A stretch of DNA of 64,000 bases from an uncultured Collinsella sp. (GCA_900756945.1 CAAELZ010000034.1:1-64000), one strand, 5' to 3'. Positions 25,588 to 34,108 are shown, counted from the first letter of the stretch. Numbers and translations: made by a program. The notes: generated by a model not told the origin, from the letters alone.

Positions 25588-25727
25588 GTTACGCGGTTTT
25601 CCAAACCGCGTAACTGCTCGACGCTGCGCGGGCCGCAAGCACCCCATCTTGCCGTTCAAGCCGTCGCTTGCGTACCGAAGTACGCGTCGCTCCTCTTTCA
25701 CGGCAACCTGGGGCACTTGCGGCCCGC
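25588..25727 (-). repeat. composite structured repeat, copy 1 (minus orientation)
   Basis: Read on the minus strand, the outer arms CGGGCCGCAAG and CTTGCGGCCCG (25726-25716 and 25639-25629) enclose in order CCCC-AGGTT, the 4-bp stem GCCG/CGGC, loop TGAAAGAGGAG, an apical hairpin GCGTAC-TTCG-GTACGC, loop GCGACGGCTTGAA, and AAGAT-GGGG. A linker GCAGCGTCGAGCA then leads to a second hairpin, GTTACGCGGTTT with its complement (25614-25588). Copies 2 and 3 at 35330-35468 and 52582-52682 keep the loop words but change the stem bases in a compensating way. It lies between convergent genes. Either a structured RNA in the 3' region of the minus-strand gene or a REP/MITE-like element. Confidence 0.75.
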
Positions 25728-25757
25728 TCGCTGTTGGTTATGCAACATCAACAAATA

Positions 25758-25793
25758 AAACGGCTCAAATCCTGATTTGGATTTGAGCCGTTT
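25758..25793 (-). terminator. bidirectional hairpin terminator
   Basis: A perfect 15-bp stem (25758-25772 with 25779-25793), 5 bases from the end of the minus-strand gene. T-rich flanks occur on the minus-strand side (CCGTTTTATTTG). Confidence 0.8.
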
Positions 25794-25797
25794 GTCG

Positions 25798-27099
25798 TTA
25801 CTGCTCGGGTTCTTCGACTTTATCGATGACCCAGGCGGCTCCGAGACCGCCGGTGGTGTTGCGGCGGATGCGCAGGGTAACCTCGCGGCGCTCGCCGGCC
25901 TGCGTGTAGCGCAGGGGGAAGCTTGCGCGGTTTCGCGCGGCCTCGATGGTACCGCGCTCGCGGGCGATCCAGTAGTACTCGCCGACGATGCCGAGCGTGT
26001 CGGCGCCGTAGGGGAGATAGGTCGACAGCTGGTGCAGAAGCGGGCCGGGGCAGAAGACCTCGGTCGCGAAATCGACGGGGAAGTCCTCGGGGATGGCGGG
26101 CGCTGCGGGTGCGGGGGCCGGTGCTGCAGCGGGGGCCGGAGCCGCTGCAGGCACAGGAATCTGGTCATAGACAGGTGCGGATGTGGACTCGATGACGGGT
26201 GCAGACTCAGGCACCGGTTCCGGCTTAACTGCGAAATCTGTCGGTTCCACGGAGACGGATGTGTCTTCAGTCTCGGTTTTGGCATCGGCTTGCGGGGCAT
26301 CCTCTGTCTCGACAGACGGCTTTGCCTCGATGGGTGTGGATGCCATGGTGGTGATGCCGGCATTGGCATTCTCGGGGTCATAGACGACCGTAAGCGAGAT
26401 GGCAGGCTGCGGTGCCTCGGGCTCCGATGCCACCTCGGTAGCGTCCTGTTCTGCGGGCTCTTCGGGCTGATCGTCCTCGGCCTCGTCGCCAAAGACATCG
26501 CTGTTTTGGAACGCAGGCGTCTCGGATTGGTTAGCGGCTTCTTCGGTTGTCGACTTGGGGACCTTGTTGAGCTCCGCAGTGGCTTCCTGCTCGGATATGA
26601 CTTCGGGATCGGTCGTGGCGGCGATTTCGGTTTCGGCCTCTGCTGTTACTCCAATAGCGACTTCGATCTCTGTCTCGGGCTCCGGCACGGCTCCAACCAT
26701 GGCTTCGGGCTCTGGACGCTTAACGTGCTTGGGGCGCACGGCCTTCAGGTCCTTCTTGCCGCGCTTTTTCTTTTTGTAGGACTGCTTGGCGCCCTTGGCG
26801 GTCTTGGGCTTGTCCTCGCCCGTGGCAAGTGCGGCATCCCAGGCCTCGTTGGCGATAGCGGTGGCATACAGGCGGCCGCCTTTGAAGACGGTCAGCTTAA
26901 TGCAGTCGTTAAGCTCCTCGAGCAGCTCGCGCGTGGACTCAAAGCCCAGGTCATAAGCAGTCATATCGTCTGCGGCGAGCGCCTCCTCGACCTGTGTCAT
27001 AAATGTTTGCTTGCCGCATCCAATCGCATCGCGCAGCAGGCGATACAGATAGATGTGGTTGCCCAGCGCAAGCGTGGGCCTAACTATTGTCTTGCTCAT
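25798..27099 (-). CDS. hypothetical protein with Glu/Pro/Ala-rich central linker
   Basis: A 433-residue protein not assigned to a family. An N-terminal globular part (about 1-95) contains 'FMTQVEEALAADDMTAYDLGF' in pieces and 'KLTVFKGGRLYATAIANEAWDAAL'. A Lys-rich stretch (about 100-130) follows, then about 190 residues of low-complexity Glu/Pro/Ala/Thr linker. A C-terminal domain of about 100 residues begins at 'IPEDFPVDFATEVFCPGPLLHQL' and includes 'ARNRASFPLRYTQAGERREVTLRIRRNTTGG'. No signal peptide or membrane helix is seen. The ATG at 27099 has GAGGAGAT ahead; the longer frame from 27138 lies in the promoter. A 14-bp palindrome sits just upstream. Confidence 0.8.
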   Translation of the reverse strand: MSKTIVRPTLALGNHIYLYRLLRDAIGCGKQTFMTQVEEALAADDMTAYDLGFESTRELLEELNDCIKLTVFKGGRLYATAIANEAWDAALATGEDKPKTAKGAKQSYKKKKRGKKDLKAVRPKHVKRPEPEAMVGAVPEPETEIEVAIGVTAEAETEIAATTDPEVISEQEATAELNKVPKSTTEEAANQSETPAFQNSDVFGDEAEDDQPEEPAEQDATEVASEPEAPQPAISLTVVYDPENANAGITTMASTPIEAKPSVETEDAPQADAKTETEDTSVSVEPTDFAVKPEPVPESAPVIESTSAPVYDQIPVPAAAPAPAAAPAPAPAAPAIPEDFPVDFATEVFCPGPLLHQLSTYLPYGADTLGIVGEYYWIARERGTIEAARNRASFPLRYTQAGERREVTLRIRRNTTGGLGAAWVIDKVEEPEQ

Positions 27100-27112
27100 G
27101 GCAAATCTCCTC

Positions 27113-27126
27113 TTTACATATGTAAA
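27113..27126. promoter_or_regulatory. 14-bp palindrome TTTACATATGTAAA
   Basis: A perfect palindrome directly upstream of the ribosome site of the minus-strand gene starting at 27099. It resembles operators of small dimeric repressors. No cognate regulator is evident in the neighbourhood. Confidence 0.45.
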
Positions 27127-27171
27127 GCATCTTACCATCGCAGAGCGTTCGCCATGGCGGCGCCCAAGGCA

Positions 27172-27205
27172 AACGGGCGCGAACCGCTGTCGATTCGCGC
27201 CCGTT
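27172..27205 (-). terminator. hairpin terminator after the serine/threonine-rich protein gene
   Basis: A perfect 12-bp stem (27172-27183 with 27194-27205), 35 bases downstream of the minus-strand gene that ends at 27240. Confidence 0.7.
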
Positions 27206-27239
27206 ATACAGGTCGGTTATCTATGAGAGGCAAATGTGC

Positions 27240-28202
27240 TTAGTTGCCCGATGCCGTGCCTTGGCTCGAGTTGTCGGATGCCGTGCCAGACGCGGTTCCG
27301 CTCGAGCTGTTCGAGCTGTTGGTGTTGCTGCTGTCTGCTGTGCCCGTTCCCGACGTGGTGTCGCTCGTCTGGCCGCCCGCGCTCGGCTGCGAACCGTCAG
27401 TCGTTTGGCTTGAGTCGGTCGTGCCGGATGGCGTGCCACTGTTGGTCGTAGAGGAATCTGTGCCCTGCGATTGGTCTTGGGTGTTCGAGGACGAACTGGC
27501 AGAGGTGGAACCGTCTTGCGTATCGTCCGTCTGCGTCTGCTGATCTTGAGACTGGGTGTTGTCATTTGCATCGCTCTCGGTCGTACGCGACGAAAGGATT
27601 GGCTCGGGGCGCTCGCCCAGACCCTCACCGGCGGTGGTTATAAGGATGGCGCCGGCGCAGGCGATAACCGCGACGATGGCGATGGCGATCGAGAAGATGA
27701 TGACCTTCTTTTGCGTCTGGCTGCGCTCTTCCGCCGCCTTGGCGCGCAGGCTGTTGGGGGCGACGCGCGCCGTGGTCGCGCGTCCCGCGACCTGACGCAT
27801 CTCCTGCGTAGTCGCGGCGCCGCCCAGGTGCTCCTCGGCATTAAGCTCAACGGGCTCATAGGCGCCGGCGGGGTAGTCGACGGCGGCGTGCGTACCTTTG
27901 AGGGCTTCGGCGCTGGCAGAGATAAAGTGGCGGTAGACCTGCGAGGACACAACGGTGATGACCGAGCTCACGGCGGCACCAATTACTGAACCAGCGATAC
28001 CAATCTTGGAGGCAAGCGCCACGCTCGTGGCGGCAGCTGCGGCGCCGGCGATGATCTGGGGAATGGAAATGTCATCGAACAGGCCCTTTTTGGGCGCGAT
28101 GGCCATGGTCTGTCCGATGGAATGGTTCTCGTGCACGCCGTTGTTGAGCGATGCCGGCGTCATGACGCGCGTGCGCGGCGCGTCGGTGTACTTGGTTGTC
28201 AT
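27240..28202 (-). CDS. membrane protein with Ser/Thr/Gln-rich tail
   Basis: A 320-residue protein of unknown function. Residues 45-85 hold a Gly/Ala-rich hydrophobic pair ('IPQIIAGAAAAATSVAL', 'GSVIGAAVSSVITVVSSQ'). A cytoplasmic-looking region follows, then a strong membrane helix at about 180-205 ('VIIFSIAIAIVAVIACAG'). About 100 residues of Ser/Thr/Asn/Gln/Asp low complexity follow with no sorting signal, so the tail is probably exported or wall-spanning. The start at 28202 is chosen for GGGAGGAC upstream; the frame opens 32 codons earlier. It is transcribed toward the low-complexity gene at 25798 but separated from it by a terminator. Confidence 0.8.
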   Translation of the reverse strand: MTTKYTDAPRTRVMTPASLNNGVHENHSIGQTMAIAPKKGLFDDISIPQIIAGAAAAATSVALASKIGIAGSVIGAAVSSVITVVSSQVYRHFISASAEALKGTHAAVDYPAGAYEPVELNAEEHLGGAATTQEMRQVAGRATTARVAPNSLRAKAAEERSQTQKKVIIFSIAIAIVAVIACAGAILITTAGEGLGERPEPILSSRTTESDANDNTQSQDQQTQTDDTQDGSTSASSSSNTQDQSQGTDSSTTNSGTPSGTTDSSQTTDGSQPSAGGQTSDTTSGTGTADSSNTNSSNSSSGTASGTASDNSSQGTASGN

Positions 28203-28405
28203 ACGGGGTCCTCCCGGTGTAAATCTGCTTCGTTTCGTGTAGCCATCAGGGTACCCACCAGATGTGAATCGTACATGACATTTAACAGATACCATCAACT
28301 CATCAATAGCTCACCAAGTTGGTGGGATGCGGTTACACCTGGCGGTTGAACTACAATAGGGCTTGCTAATTGTTGTGAATGGCGTCTACGCACGGGAGCA
28401 TTCTT

Positions 28406-30385
28406 ATGAATCTTCACCTTTCTCAGTCTGATGGCTTTTTGCGTGTGGCGGCGGCGTCGCCGCGGATTCGCGTTGCCGATGTCGAGGGCAATGCCGAGGT
28501 TGCACTGGTGGCTGTTCGCGATGCTGCCGAGCGTGGCGTTCGCGCGCTGGTGCTGCCCGAGCTTAACCTGACCGGCTATACCGCGGCCGATCTGTTCCAT
28601 AACCGCACACTGCTGCATGCCTGCGAGGCTGCTCTGGTGCATATCCTCGACGAGACTCGTGAGCTGCCGATTGTCTTTACCATTGGTCTTCCCGTTGCGG
28701 TTGCCGAGAATATCTACAACTGCGCCGCCGTGTGCTGCGCGGGCGAGCTTTTGGGCCTCACGGCCAAGAAGTATTTGCCCAACTATGGCGAGTTCTATGA
28801 GCGCCGTTGGTTTGCTCCGGCACCTACCGATCCCGTTTGGCTTGAATTTGCCGGTCAGGGTCCGGTCCCGCTGGGCTCGGGGCTTGTCTACCGTTGCTGT
28901 GATGAGGGCGCTGAGGACCTGGTGCTGGGCGTTGAGGTCTGCGAGGACCTGTGGGTGCCGGCGCCTCCTTCGACCGAGATGGCGCTTGCCGGTGCGACGG
29001 TGATTCTCAACCCGTCGGCCTCGGACGAGATTATCGGTAAGGCAGACTATCGCCGCAGCCTCATCTCCAATCAGAGTGCGCGCCTGTACTGTGCCTATGC
29101 GTATGCAGACGCGAGCGAGGGCGAGTCCACGACCGATATGGTCTTTGCGGGCGAGAACCTCGTCTACGAAAACGGCTCCAAGCTCGCCGCGACCAAGCTG
29201 CTTACCTGCGACATGGCCATCGCCGACGTTGATCTTGACCGCCTGGTTGCCGAGCGCCGTCGTTCGACGACGTGGACGCGCGCGGACGATGCGCCGGGGG
29301 CCACGGCCGTTGAGTTTTCGTTTGAGGGCGTGTTGGCCGAAGAGCCTGTCCTGCGCGATGCCTGCGATATCGACCGCGTTTTCCCGCGCGCGCCCTTTGT
29401 ACCGGCCGACCATGGTGACCTGGCCGAGCGCTGCGAGACCATCCTCGACCTGCAGACCGCCGGCCTCAAGACCCGCCTGGCCCATACGGGCACCAAGGCG
29501 GCCGTCATCGGTCTTTCGGGCGGCCTTGATTCTACACTGGCACTGCTCGTGACGGTGCGTGCCTTCGATGCACTGGGGCTGCCGCGCACGGGTATCACGG
29601 CGGTCTCCATGCCCGGCTTTGGCACGACGCATCGCACTAAGTCCAACGCCGAGTCGCTCGCGCGCGACCTGGGCGTGAGCTTCCGCGAGGTTTCGATCCA
29701 CGCGGCTGTGGAGCAGCACTTCAAGGACATTGAGCACGATCCGACCGTGCAGGACGTGACCTACGAGAACAGCCAGGCCCGCGAGCGTACGCAGATTCTG
29801 ATGGATCTGGCCAACCAGGCTGGCGGTTTTGTCATCGGCACGGGCGACCTGTCGGAGTTGGCACTCGGCTGGGCTACCTATAACGGCGACCACATGAGCA
29901 TGTACGCCGTCAACGCGAGCGTGCCCAAGACACTCGTGCGTCACTTGGTGCGTTATGCGGCTGATGTCTTTGGCGGGCGTATTGCCGAGGTTTTGCTCGA
30001 TATCCTCGACACGCCGGTGTCCCCCGAGCTTCTGCCGCCCACGGGCGACGGCGAGATTGCGCAGAAGACTGAGGATTTGGTGGGCCCGTACGAGTTGCAC
30101 GACTACTTCCTCTACTACTTGCTGCGTTTTGGCTTTGAGCCGGGCAAGATCTACCGCATGGCGCTCAAGAGTTTCGAGGGTGTCTACGACGCCAAGACCG
30201 TCCACACGTGGCTGCGTACGTTCTATCGTCGCTTCTTTGCCCAGCAGTTTAAGCGCAGCTGCCTGCCCGATGGCCCCAAGGTTGGTTCGGTGACGCTCAG
30301 CCCGCGCGGCGATTGGCGTATGCCGAGTGACGCCAGCTCGCGTCTGTGGCTTGCGCAGATCGACGCGCTCAATCCAGTTGACTAA
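28406..30385 (+). CDS. nadE: glutamine-dependent NAD+ synthetase
   Basis: A 659-residue two-domain enzyme that makes NAD+ from deamido-NAD using glutamine nitrogen. The N-terminal nitrilase-type glutaminase (about 1-290) shows 'LVLPELNLTGY' (catalytic Glu), 'KKYLPNYGEFYERRWF' (Lys) and 'LGVEVCEDLW' (Cys). The C-terminal ATP-pyrophosphatase domain has 'VIGLSGGLDSTLAL' and 'GTGDLSELALGW'. ATG 28406 is preceded by GGGAG at good spacing; an ATG at 28379 would add nine residues. Length fits the long bacterial NadE class. Confidence 0.95.
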   Translation: MNLHLSQSDGFLRVAAASPRIRVADVEGNAEVALVAVRDAAERGVRALVLPELNLTGYTAADLFHNRTLLHACEAALVHILDETRELPIVFTIGLPVAVAENIYNCAAVCCAGELLGLTAKKYLPNYGEFYERRWFAPAPTDPVWLEFAGQGPVPLGSGLVYRCCDEGAEDLVLGVEVCEDLWVPAPPSTEMALAGATVILNPSASDEIIGKADYRRSLISNQSARLYCAYAYADASEGESTTDMVFAGENLVYENGSKLAATKLLTCDMAIADVDLDRLVAERRRSTTWTRADDAPGATAVEFSFEGVLAEEPVLRDACDIDRVFPRAPFVPADHGDLAERCETILDLQTAGLKTRLAHTGTKAAVIGLSGGLDSTLALLVTVRAFDALGLPRTGITAVSMPGFGTTHRTKSNAESLARDLGVSFREVSIHAAVEQHFKDIEHDPTVQDVTYENSQARERTQILMDLANQAGGFVIGTGDLSELALGWATYNGDHMSMYAVNASVPKTLVRHLVRYAADVFGGRIAEVLLDILDTPVSPELLPPTGDGEIAQKTEDLVGPYELHDYFLYYLLRFGFEPGKIYRMALKSFEGVYDAKTVHTWLRTFYRRFFAQQFKRSCLPDGPKVGSVTLSPRGDWRMPSDASSRLWLAQIDALNPVD

Positions 30386-30454
30386 GGTTGGCTAAATTGA
30401 ACCAATACGGGGGTTGCAAGCGTTACACTTTTGCAATCTGATGGCCCGTATCGC

Positions 30455-30484
30455 GCGGCGCTCTTGTCGGAGCGCCGCTTTTTT
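30455..30484 (+). terminator. Rho-independent terminator in the leader of the aminotransferase gene
   Basis: GCGGCGCTC (30455-30463) pairs with GAGCGCCGC (30470-30478), followed by TTTTTT. It ends 18 bases before the next start codon and 70 bases after nadE. It either terminates nadE, with a separate downstream promoter not obvious here, or acts as an attenuator. Confidence 0.8.
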
Positions 30485-30502
30485 ATATCGGAAGGTGGCA
30501 CC

Positions 30503-31666
30503 ATGCAGGCATCGCAGCGTCTCGACCGCTTTGGCGCGGAGGTCTTCGCCTCGCTCAACAACAAGCTGCTCGCGCTGAAGGCTCAGGGCAAGACCATTTA
30601 CAACATGAGCGTGGGAACGCCCGACTTTAAGCCGTACGGCCACGTGGTCGAGGCACTCACGCAAGCAGCCCAAGATCCCGAGATGTGGAAGTATGCCCTG
30701 CGCGACCTGCCCGAGCTCAAGCAAGCCGTGTGCGATTACTATGAGCGTCGCTTTGGCGTTTCGGGCATTACGCCGTCCATGGTGCAGTCGTGCAACGGCA
30801 CGCAGGAGGGCGTGGGCCATTTGGGCCTGGCCCTGCTCGATCCGGGTGACACCATTCTGGTTCCCGATCCGTGCTATCCGGTCTTTGAGGCGGGTGCCAA
30901 GATCGCCGATGCCAAGCTCGAGTACTATCCGTTGGTCGCCGAGCATAATTACCTGCCCTATGTGGCGGGTATCGATCCCGAGGTTGCCGATCGTGCCAAG
31001 TATATGATCGTGTCGCTGCCCGCGAACCCGGTCGGCTCGGTGGGCACGCCCGAGGTCTACGAGGAGATTATCGCTTTCGCCCGTGAGCACGACCTGCTGA
31101 TCGTTCACGACAACGCATATTCCGACATCGTGTTCGACGGCGAGCCGGGCGGCAGCTTCTTGCAGTATCCCGGCGCGCTCGAGGTGGGCGTGGAGTTCTT
31201 CTCGCTCTCCAAGTCGTTTAACGTCACCGGTGCGCGTATCGGCTTTTTGGTTGGCCGAGAGGACGCGGTCTCTGCCTTTGCCAAGCTGCGCGGCCAGATC
31301 GACTTTGGTATGTTCTTCCCGATCCAGAAGGCTGCTATCGCCTGCCTGAACGGCCCGCGCGATGAGGTCGAGGCGCAGCGTCTGAAGTACCAGGAGCGTC
31401 GCGATGCCCTGTGCGACGGTCTTGAGGGACTGGGCTGGGAGCGTCCCAACGCGCATGGCTCTATGTTTGTGTGGGCCAAGCTTCCCGGCGGCCGTACCGA
31501 TTCCATGGCGTTTTGCGAGGAGCTCATGGAGAAGGCCGGCGTTGTGGTGACGCCGGGTGCGAGCTTTGGTCCTTCGGGCGAGGGGCACGTGCGCATGGCG
31601 CTGGTCCTGCCGCCCGACCAGATTGCTTTGGCTGTCGAGGCCATTCGCGAGGCGGGCCTGTATTAG
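30503..31666 (+). CDS. class I/II aminotransferase, LL-diaminopimelate aminotransferase-like
   Basis: A 387-residue PLP enzyme. 'IYNMSVGTPDFKP', 'SCNGTQEGVGHLGLALLDPGDTILVPDPCYPV', 'LPANPVGSVGTPEVY', 'VHDNAYSDIVFDG' and 'SLSKSFNVTGARIGFLVG' (PLP lysine) follow the DapL/alanine-aminotransferase-like subgroup, given here only as landmarks. Together with the dap genes 5 kb away it could supply the aminotransferase step of DAP synthesis, either LL-DAP or, given dapH, N-acetyl-LL-DAP aminotransferase. Another 2-oxoacid aminotransferase role remains possible. GGAAGGTGG precedes the ATG at 30503. Confidence 0.88.
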   Translation: MQASQRLDRFGAEVFASLNNKLLALKAQGKTIYNMSVGTPDFKPYGHVVEALTQAAQDPEMWKYALRDLPELKQAVCDYYERRFGVSGITPSMVQSCNGTQEGVGHLGLALLDPGDTILVPDPCYPVFEAGAKIADAKLEYYPLVAEHNYLPYVAGIDPEVADRAKYMIVSLPANPVGSVGTPEVYEEIIAFAREHDLLIVHDNAYSDIVFDGEPGGSFLQYPGALEVGVEFFSLSKSFNVTGARIGFLVGREDAVSAFAKLRGQIDFGMFFPIQKAAIACLNGPRDEVEAQRLKYQERRDALCDGLEGLGWERPNAHGSMFVWAKLPGGRTDSMAFCEELMEKAGVVVTPGASFGPSGEGHVRMALVLPPDQIALAVEAIREAGLY

Positions 31667-31810
31667 AAATCCATTTAGGCGCGTCAATAGCTCGAAACCG
31701 ATTTCGTGCAGTTATTTTACGAATCCTGCAAATAATTTCGGTAAACGGTCGATATTTGGCTGCGAATAGGAGCATAATCAAAGTCCCGATTGGATGTATT
31801 GGGATTACGG

Positions 31811-31841
31811 CAAGCCGCTCGGGTCGTTCCCGGGCGGCTTG
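31811..31841 (+). terminator. hairpin in the ldh leader (possible attenuator)
   Basis: A 13-bp stem (31811-31823 with 31829-31841) with a 5-base loop, followed by TTTG, 27 bases ahead of the ldh start. It may terminate the aminotransferase transcript or regulate ldh. Confidence 0.6.
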
Positions 31842-31867
31842 TTTGTGGAGAGAGATGGGAGTTTCTA

Positions 31868-32818
31868 ATGGTTAACGAGAAGAAGGTCGCTATTGTCGGC
31901 TGCGGTTTCGTCGGCTCGTCTTCGGCGTTTGCGTTGATGCAGAGTGGTCTGTTCTCCGAGATGGTCCTCATCGACGTGGACAAGAACCGCGCCGAGGGTG
32001 AGGCTCTGGATATCGCGCACGGCATGACGTTTGCCGAGCCGATGAAGATCTACGCCGGCGATTATTCCGATGTCGCCGACGCCGCCATGATCGTCGTCAC
32101 CGCTGGTGCTGCCCAGAAGCCCGGTGAGACCCGCCTGGACCTTGTCAACAAGAACGTCAACATTTTTAAGTCCATTATCCCCGAGATTAAGAAGTCCGGC
32201 TTCGACGGCATTCTGCTCATCGTCTCCAACCCGGTCGACGTTTTGACCTACGCCGCCATCAAGATGTCCGGCCTTCCTGAGGGCCATGTCATCGGTTCCG
32301 GCACCGTGCTCGACACCGGCCGTCTGCAGCAGATGCTTGGTGCCCACGTCGAGGTTGACCCGCGCGATGTCCAGGCCTACGTCATGGGCGAGCACGGCGA
32401 TTCCGAGTTTGTCGCTTGGTCCAGCGCTCAGGTTGCCGGCGTGCCGCTGAACACCTTCTGCGAGCTTCACGGCCATCTGGAGCATGAGGCTGCCGAGAAG
32501 CGCATCGCCGAGGACGTCAAGAACTCCGCTTACACCATCATTGAGAAGAAGCACGCCACCTACTACGGTGTCGCCATGGCCGTCAAGCGCATCTGCACCG
32601 CTGTCATGCGCGATGAGCAGACCGTTCTGCCCGTCTCCTCGCTCATGGTGGGCGAGTATGGTCTGTCCGATCTTGCCATCTCCATGCCGACCGTCGTTGG
32701 CCGCGACGGCGTTGTCTGCCGCGTTCCCGTGCCGCTGAACGATGACGAACAGCATGAGCTTACCGCCTCCGCCAAGGCCCTCAAGGACATCATCGACAGC
32801 GTCGACTTCTCCTGCTAA
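31868..32818 (+). CDS. ldh: L-lactate dehydrogenase
   Basis: A 316-residue NAD-dependent enzyme converting pyruvate to L-lactate to regenerate NAD+ in fermentation. 'VAIVGCGFVGSSSAFAL' is the Rossmann loop, 'VTAGAAQKPGETRLDLV' carries the mobile-loop QKPGETR (substrate Arg), 'IVSNPVDVLTY' follows, and 'GEHGDSEFVAWS' is the catalytic His motif. The Gln before KPGE favours lactate over malate dehydrogenase. Codon bias is strong. The ATG at 31868 lies within the reading frame that opens at 31790; GGGAG lies 7 bases upstream. Confidence 0.95.
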   Translation: MVNEKKVAIVGCGFVGSSSAFALMQSGLFSEMVLIDVDKNRAEGEALDIAHGMTFAEPMKIYAGDYSDVADAAMIVVTAGAAQKPGETRLDLVNKNVNIFKSIIPEIKKSGFDGILLIVSNPVDVLTYAAIKMSGLPEGHVIGSGTVLDTGRLQQMLGAHVEVDPRDVQAYVMGEHGDSEFVAWSSAQVAGVPLNTFCELHGHLEHEAAEKRIAEDVKNSAYTIIEKKHATYYGVAMAVKRICTAVMRDEQTVLPVSSLMVGEYGLSDLAISMPTVVGRDGVVCRVPVPLNDDEQHELTASAKALKDIIDSVDFSC

Positions 32819-32849
32819 ATCGAGCTCGCCAGAGCGAAAAGCTACAATG

Positions 32850-32885
32850 AAGGCGTCCAGGTCCACACGGCCCGGGCGCCTTTTT
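32850..32885 (+). terminator. terminator after ldh
   Basis: AAGGCG at 32850-32855 pairs with CGCCTT at 32877-32882 around a GC-rich inner hairpin, ending in TTTTT. The T-run overlaps the first base of a family B repeat. Confidence 0.7.
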
Positions 32886-32915
32886 GGTGCAAAGCAACCT
32901 GACCCCAACGCACCA
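32885..32915 (+). repeat. family B palindromic repeat, copy 1
   Basis: TGGTGC (32885-32890) and GCACCA (32910-32915) flank a fixed core AAAGCAACCTGACCCC. Copy 2, with the same core, is at 34109-34143, in the same orientation on the other side of the DUF2974-type gene. Confidence 0.75.
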
Positions 32916-32945
32916 TCCCAATGCGCCATAGTTGATGGGAGAGCC

Positions 32946-34106
32946 ATGTCGGATTCGCCTAATTTTTTGACCTATGCCCAGACGGCGTTTGATCCGTTTG
33001 AGGAACGGCCGTTCTGCGCGGTGGATAGCCTGGTCTTTGCGTGGTTGTCCTATTTGCGTTTGCCGGGTGATATGACGGAGCTGACGAACTGGCAGGGCCT
33101 AGACGTACGCGAGCTGCTGCGTGCCGAGTGCTACCGGGACATGATTGGCGACCTGTGGGATCCGGAGGGGAGCAGGGCCTTGTTGGAGGCCGTGGCAGCA
33201 AGCCCTCGCTACCGTGGCGTGCACGTTTGCGGCTATCGTGCCGTGAGCGATGCGGTGGCGACAGAGCAGTTTGCAGCCACGGCGTTCCGGTTTCCGGCGG
33301 GGTTTAGCTATCTTTCCTTCCGGGGGACCGACAGTACGATTGTGGGATGGAAAGAGGACTTTAACATGGCGTTCCGGTGTCCTGTGCCGGCCCAGGAATC
33401 CGCGGCGCGTTATGTGGACGAGGCGGCGGATGCGATTGGTGGGCCGCTTTTGTGCGGAGGTCATTCCAAGGGTGGAAACCTTGCGGTGTACGGTGCGGCG
33501 ATGTGCTCCGATGTCGCCCGTGGGCGAATCGAGCGGGCGTATTCCCATGATGGTCCGGGCTTCGTCGAGGAGTTTCTGGACGGCAAGGCTTTTGCCGATC
33601 TTTCCGGTCGAATCGAGAAGACGCTACCTCGGTCGTCGATCTTTGGCATGATGTTCGAGACACAGGAGGACTATGCCATCGTTGAGAGCACCGAGTTCAG
33701 CCTGCTGCAACACAATCCCTTTAGCTGGGTGGTTGATGGTCACGACTTCGTGTACTGTGAGCGCCTATCCGCCGGTGCTCGATACGTTGATGGCTCTATT
33801 CGAGAGATGCTGCTTGCAGTGTCGCCTAGCGAGCGCGAGCGTTTTATAGATGCGTTGTTCTCCGTGTTTGAGGCTACGGGTGCTGAGCGGTTTGCGGATA
33901 TCGCCGGGAATCTGCGCGAGAGCCTGCCCGTGATGCTCCAGGCTGCGCAAGGCTTTGACAAGGATACGCGACGCTTTGTCTCGCAGACCATCGTGGCAAT
34001 CCTTAAATGCGCGCTGTTGCCCAAGCGCCCCGAGCCCAGCGTACCCACGAGCGGCAAGAGCTTTGCCGAGCAGCTCGAGGCATGGCAGTCCGAGCTCCTG
34101 CGCTAA
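32946..34106 (+). CDS. DUF2974/Mbeg1-like alpha/beta-hydrolase-fold protein
   Basis: A 386-residue protein of the DUF2974 group. 'CAVDSLVFAWLSYLRL' near the start, 'FSYLSFRGTDSTIVGWKEDF' and 'GPLLCGGHSKGGNLAVYGA' (a GHSKGG nucleophile elbow with the serine at its centre) show a lipase-like fold, and 'AYSHDGPGF' follows. Substrate unknown; the family is predicted to be an esterase or lipase acting in the cytoplasm, as there is no signal peptide. GGGAGAG precedes the ATG. The gene is framed by two direct copies of a short palindromic repeat, suggesting movement or rearrangement of this segment. Confidence 0.85.
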   Translation: MSDSPNFLTYAQTAFDPFEERPFCAVDSLVFAWLSYLRLPGDMTELTNWQGLDVRELLRAECYRDMIGDLWDPEGSRALLEAVAASPRYRGVHVCGYRAVSDAVATEQFAATAFRFPAGFSYLSFRGTDSTIVGWKEDFNMAFRCPVPAQESAARYVDEAADAIGGPLLCGGHSKGGNLAVYGAAMCSDVARGRIERAYSHDGPGFVEEFLDGKAFADLSGRIEKTLPRSSIFGMMFETQEDYAIVESTEFSLLQHNPFSWVVDGHDFVYCERLSAGARYVDGSIREMLLAVSPSERERFIDALFSVFEATGAERFADIAGNLRESLPVMLQAAQGFDKDTRRFVSQTIVAILKCALLPKRPEPSVPTSGKSFAEQLEAWQSELLR

Positions 34107-34108
34107 CC

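Noticed and set aside
28202..28405. A tRNA or riboswitch ahead of nadE
   Set aside because: A short CACCAAGTTGGTG hairpin is present, but there is no cloverleaf and no known riboswitch core.
28295..30205. 636-codon open frame on the minus strand across nadE
   Set aside because: It mirrors the GC3-biased nadE frame on the other strand, is Arg/His-rich, has no ribosome site and no recognisable domain. An artefact of high-GC coding DNA.
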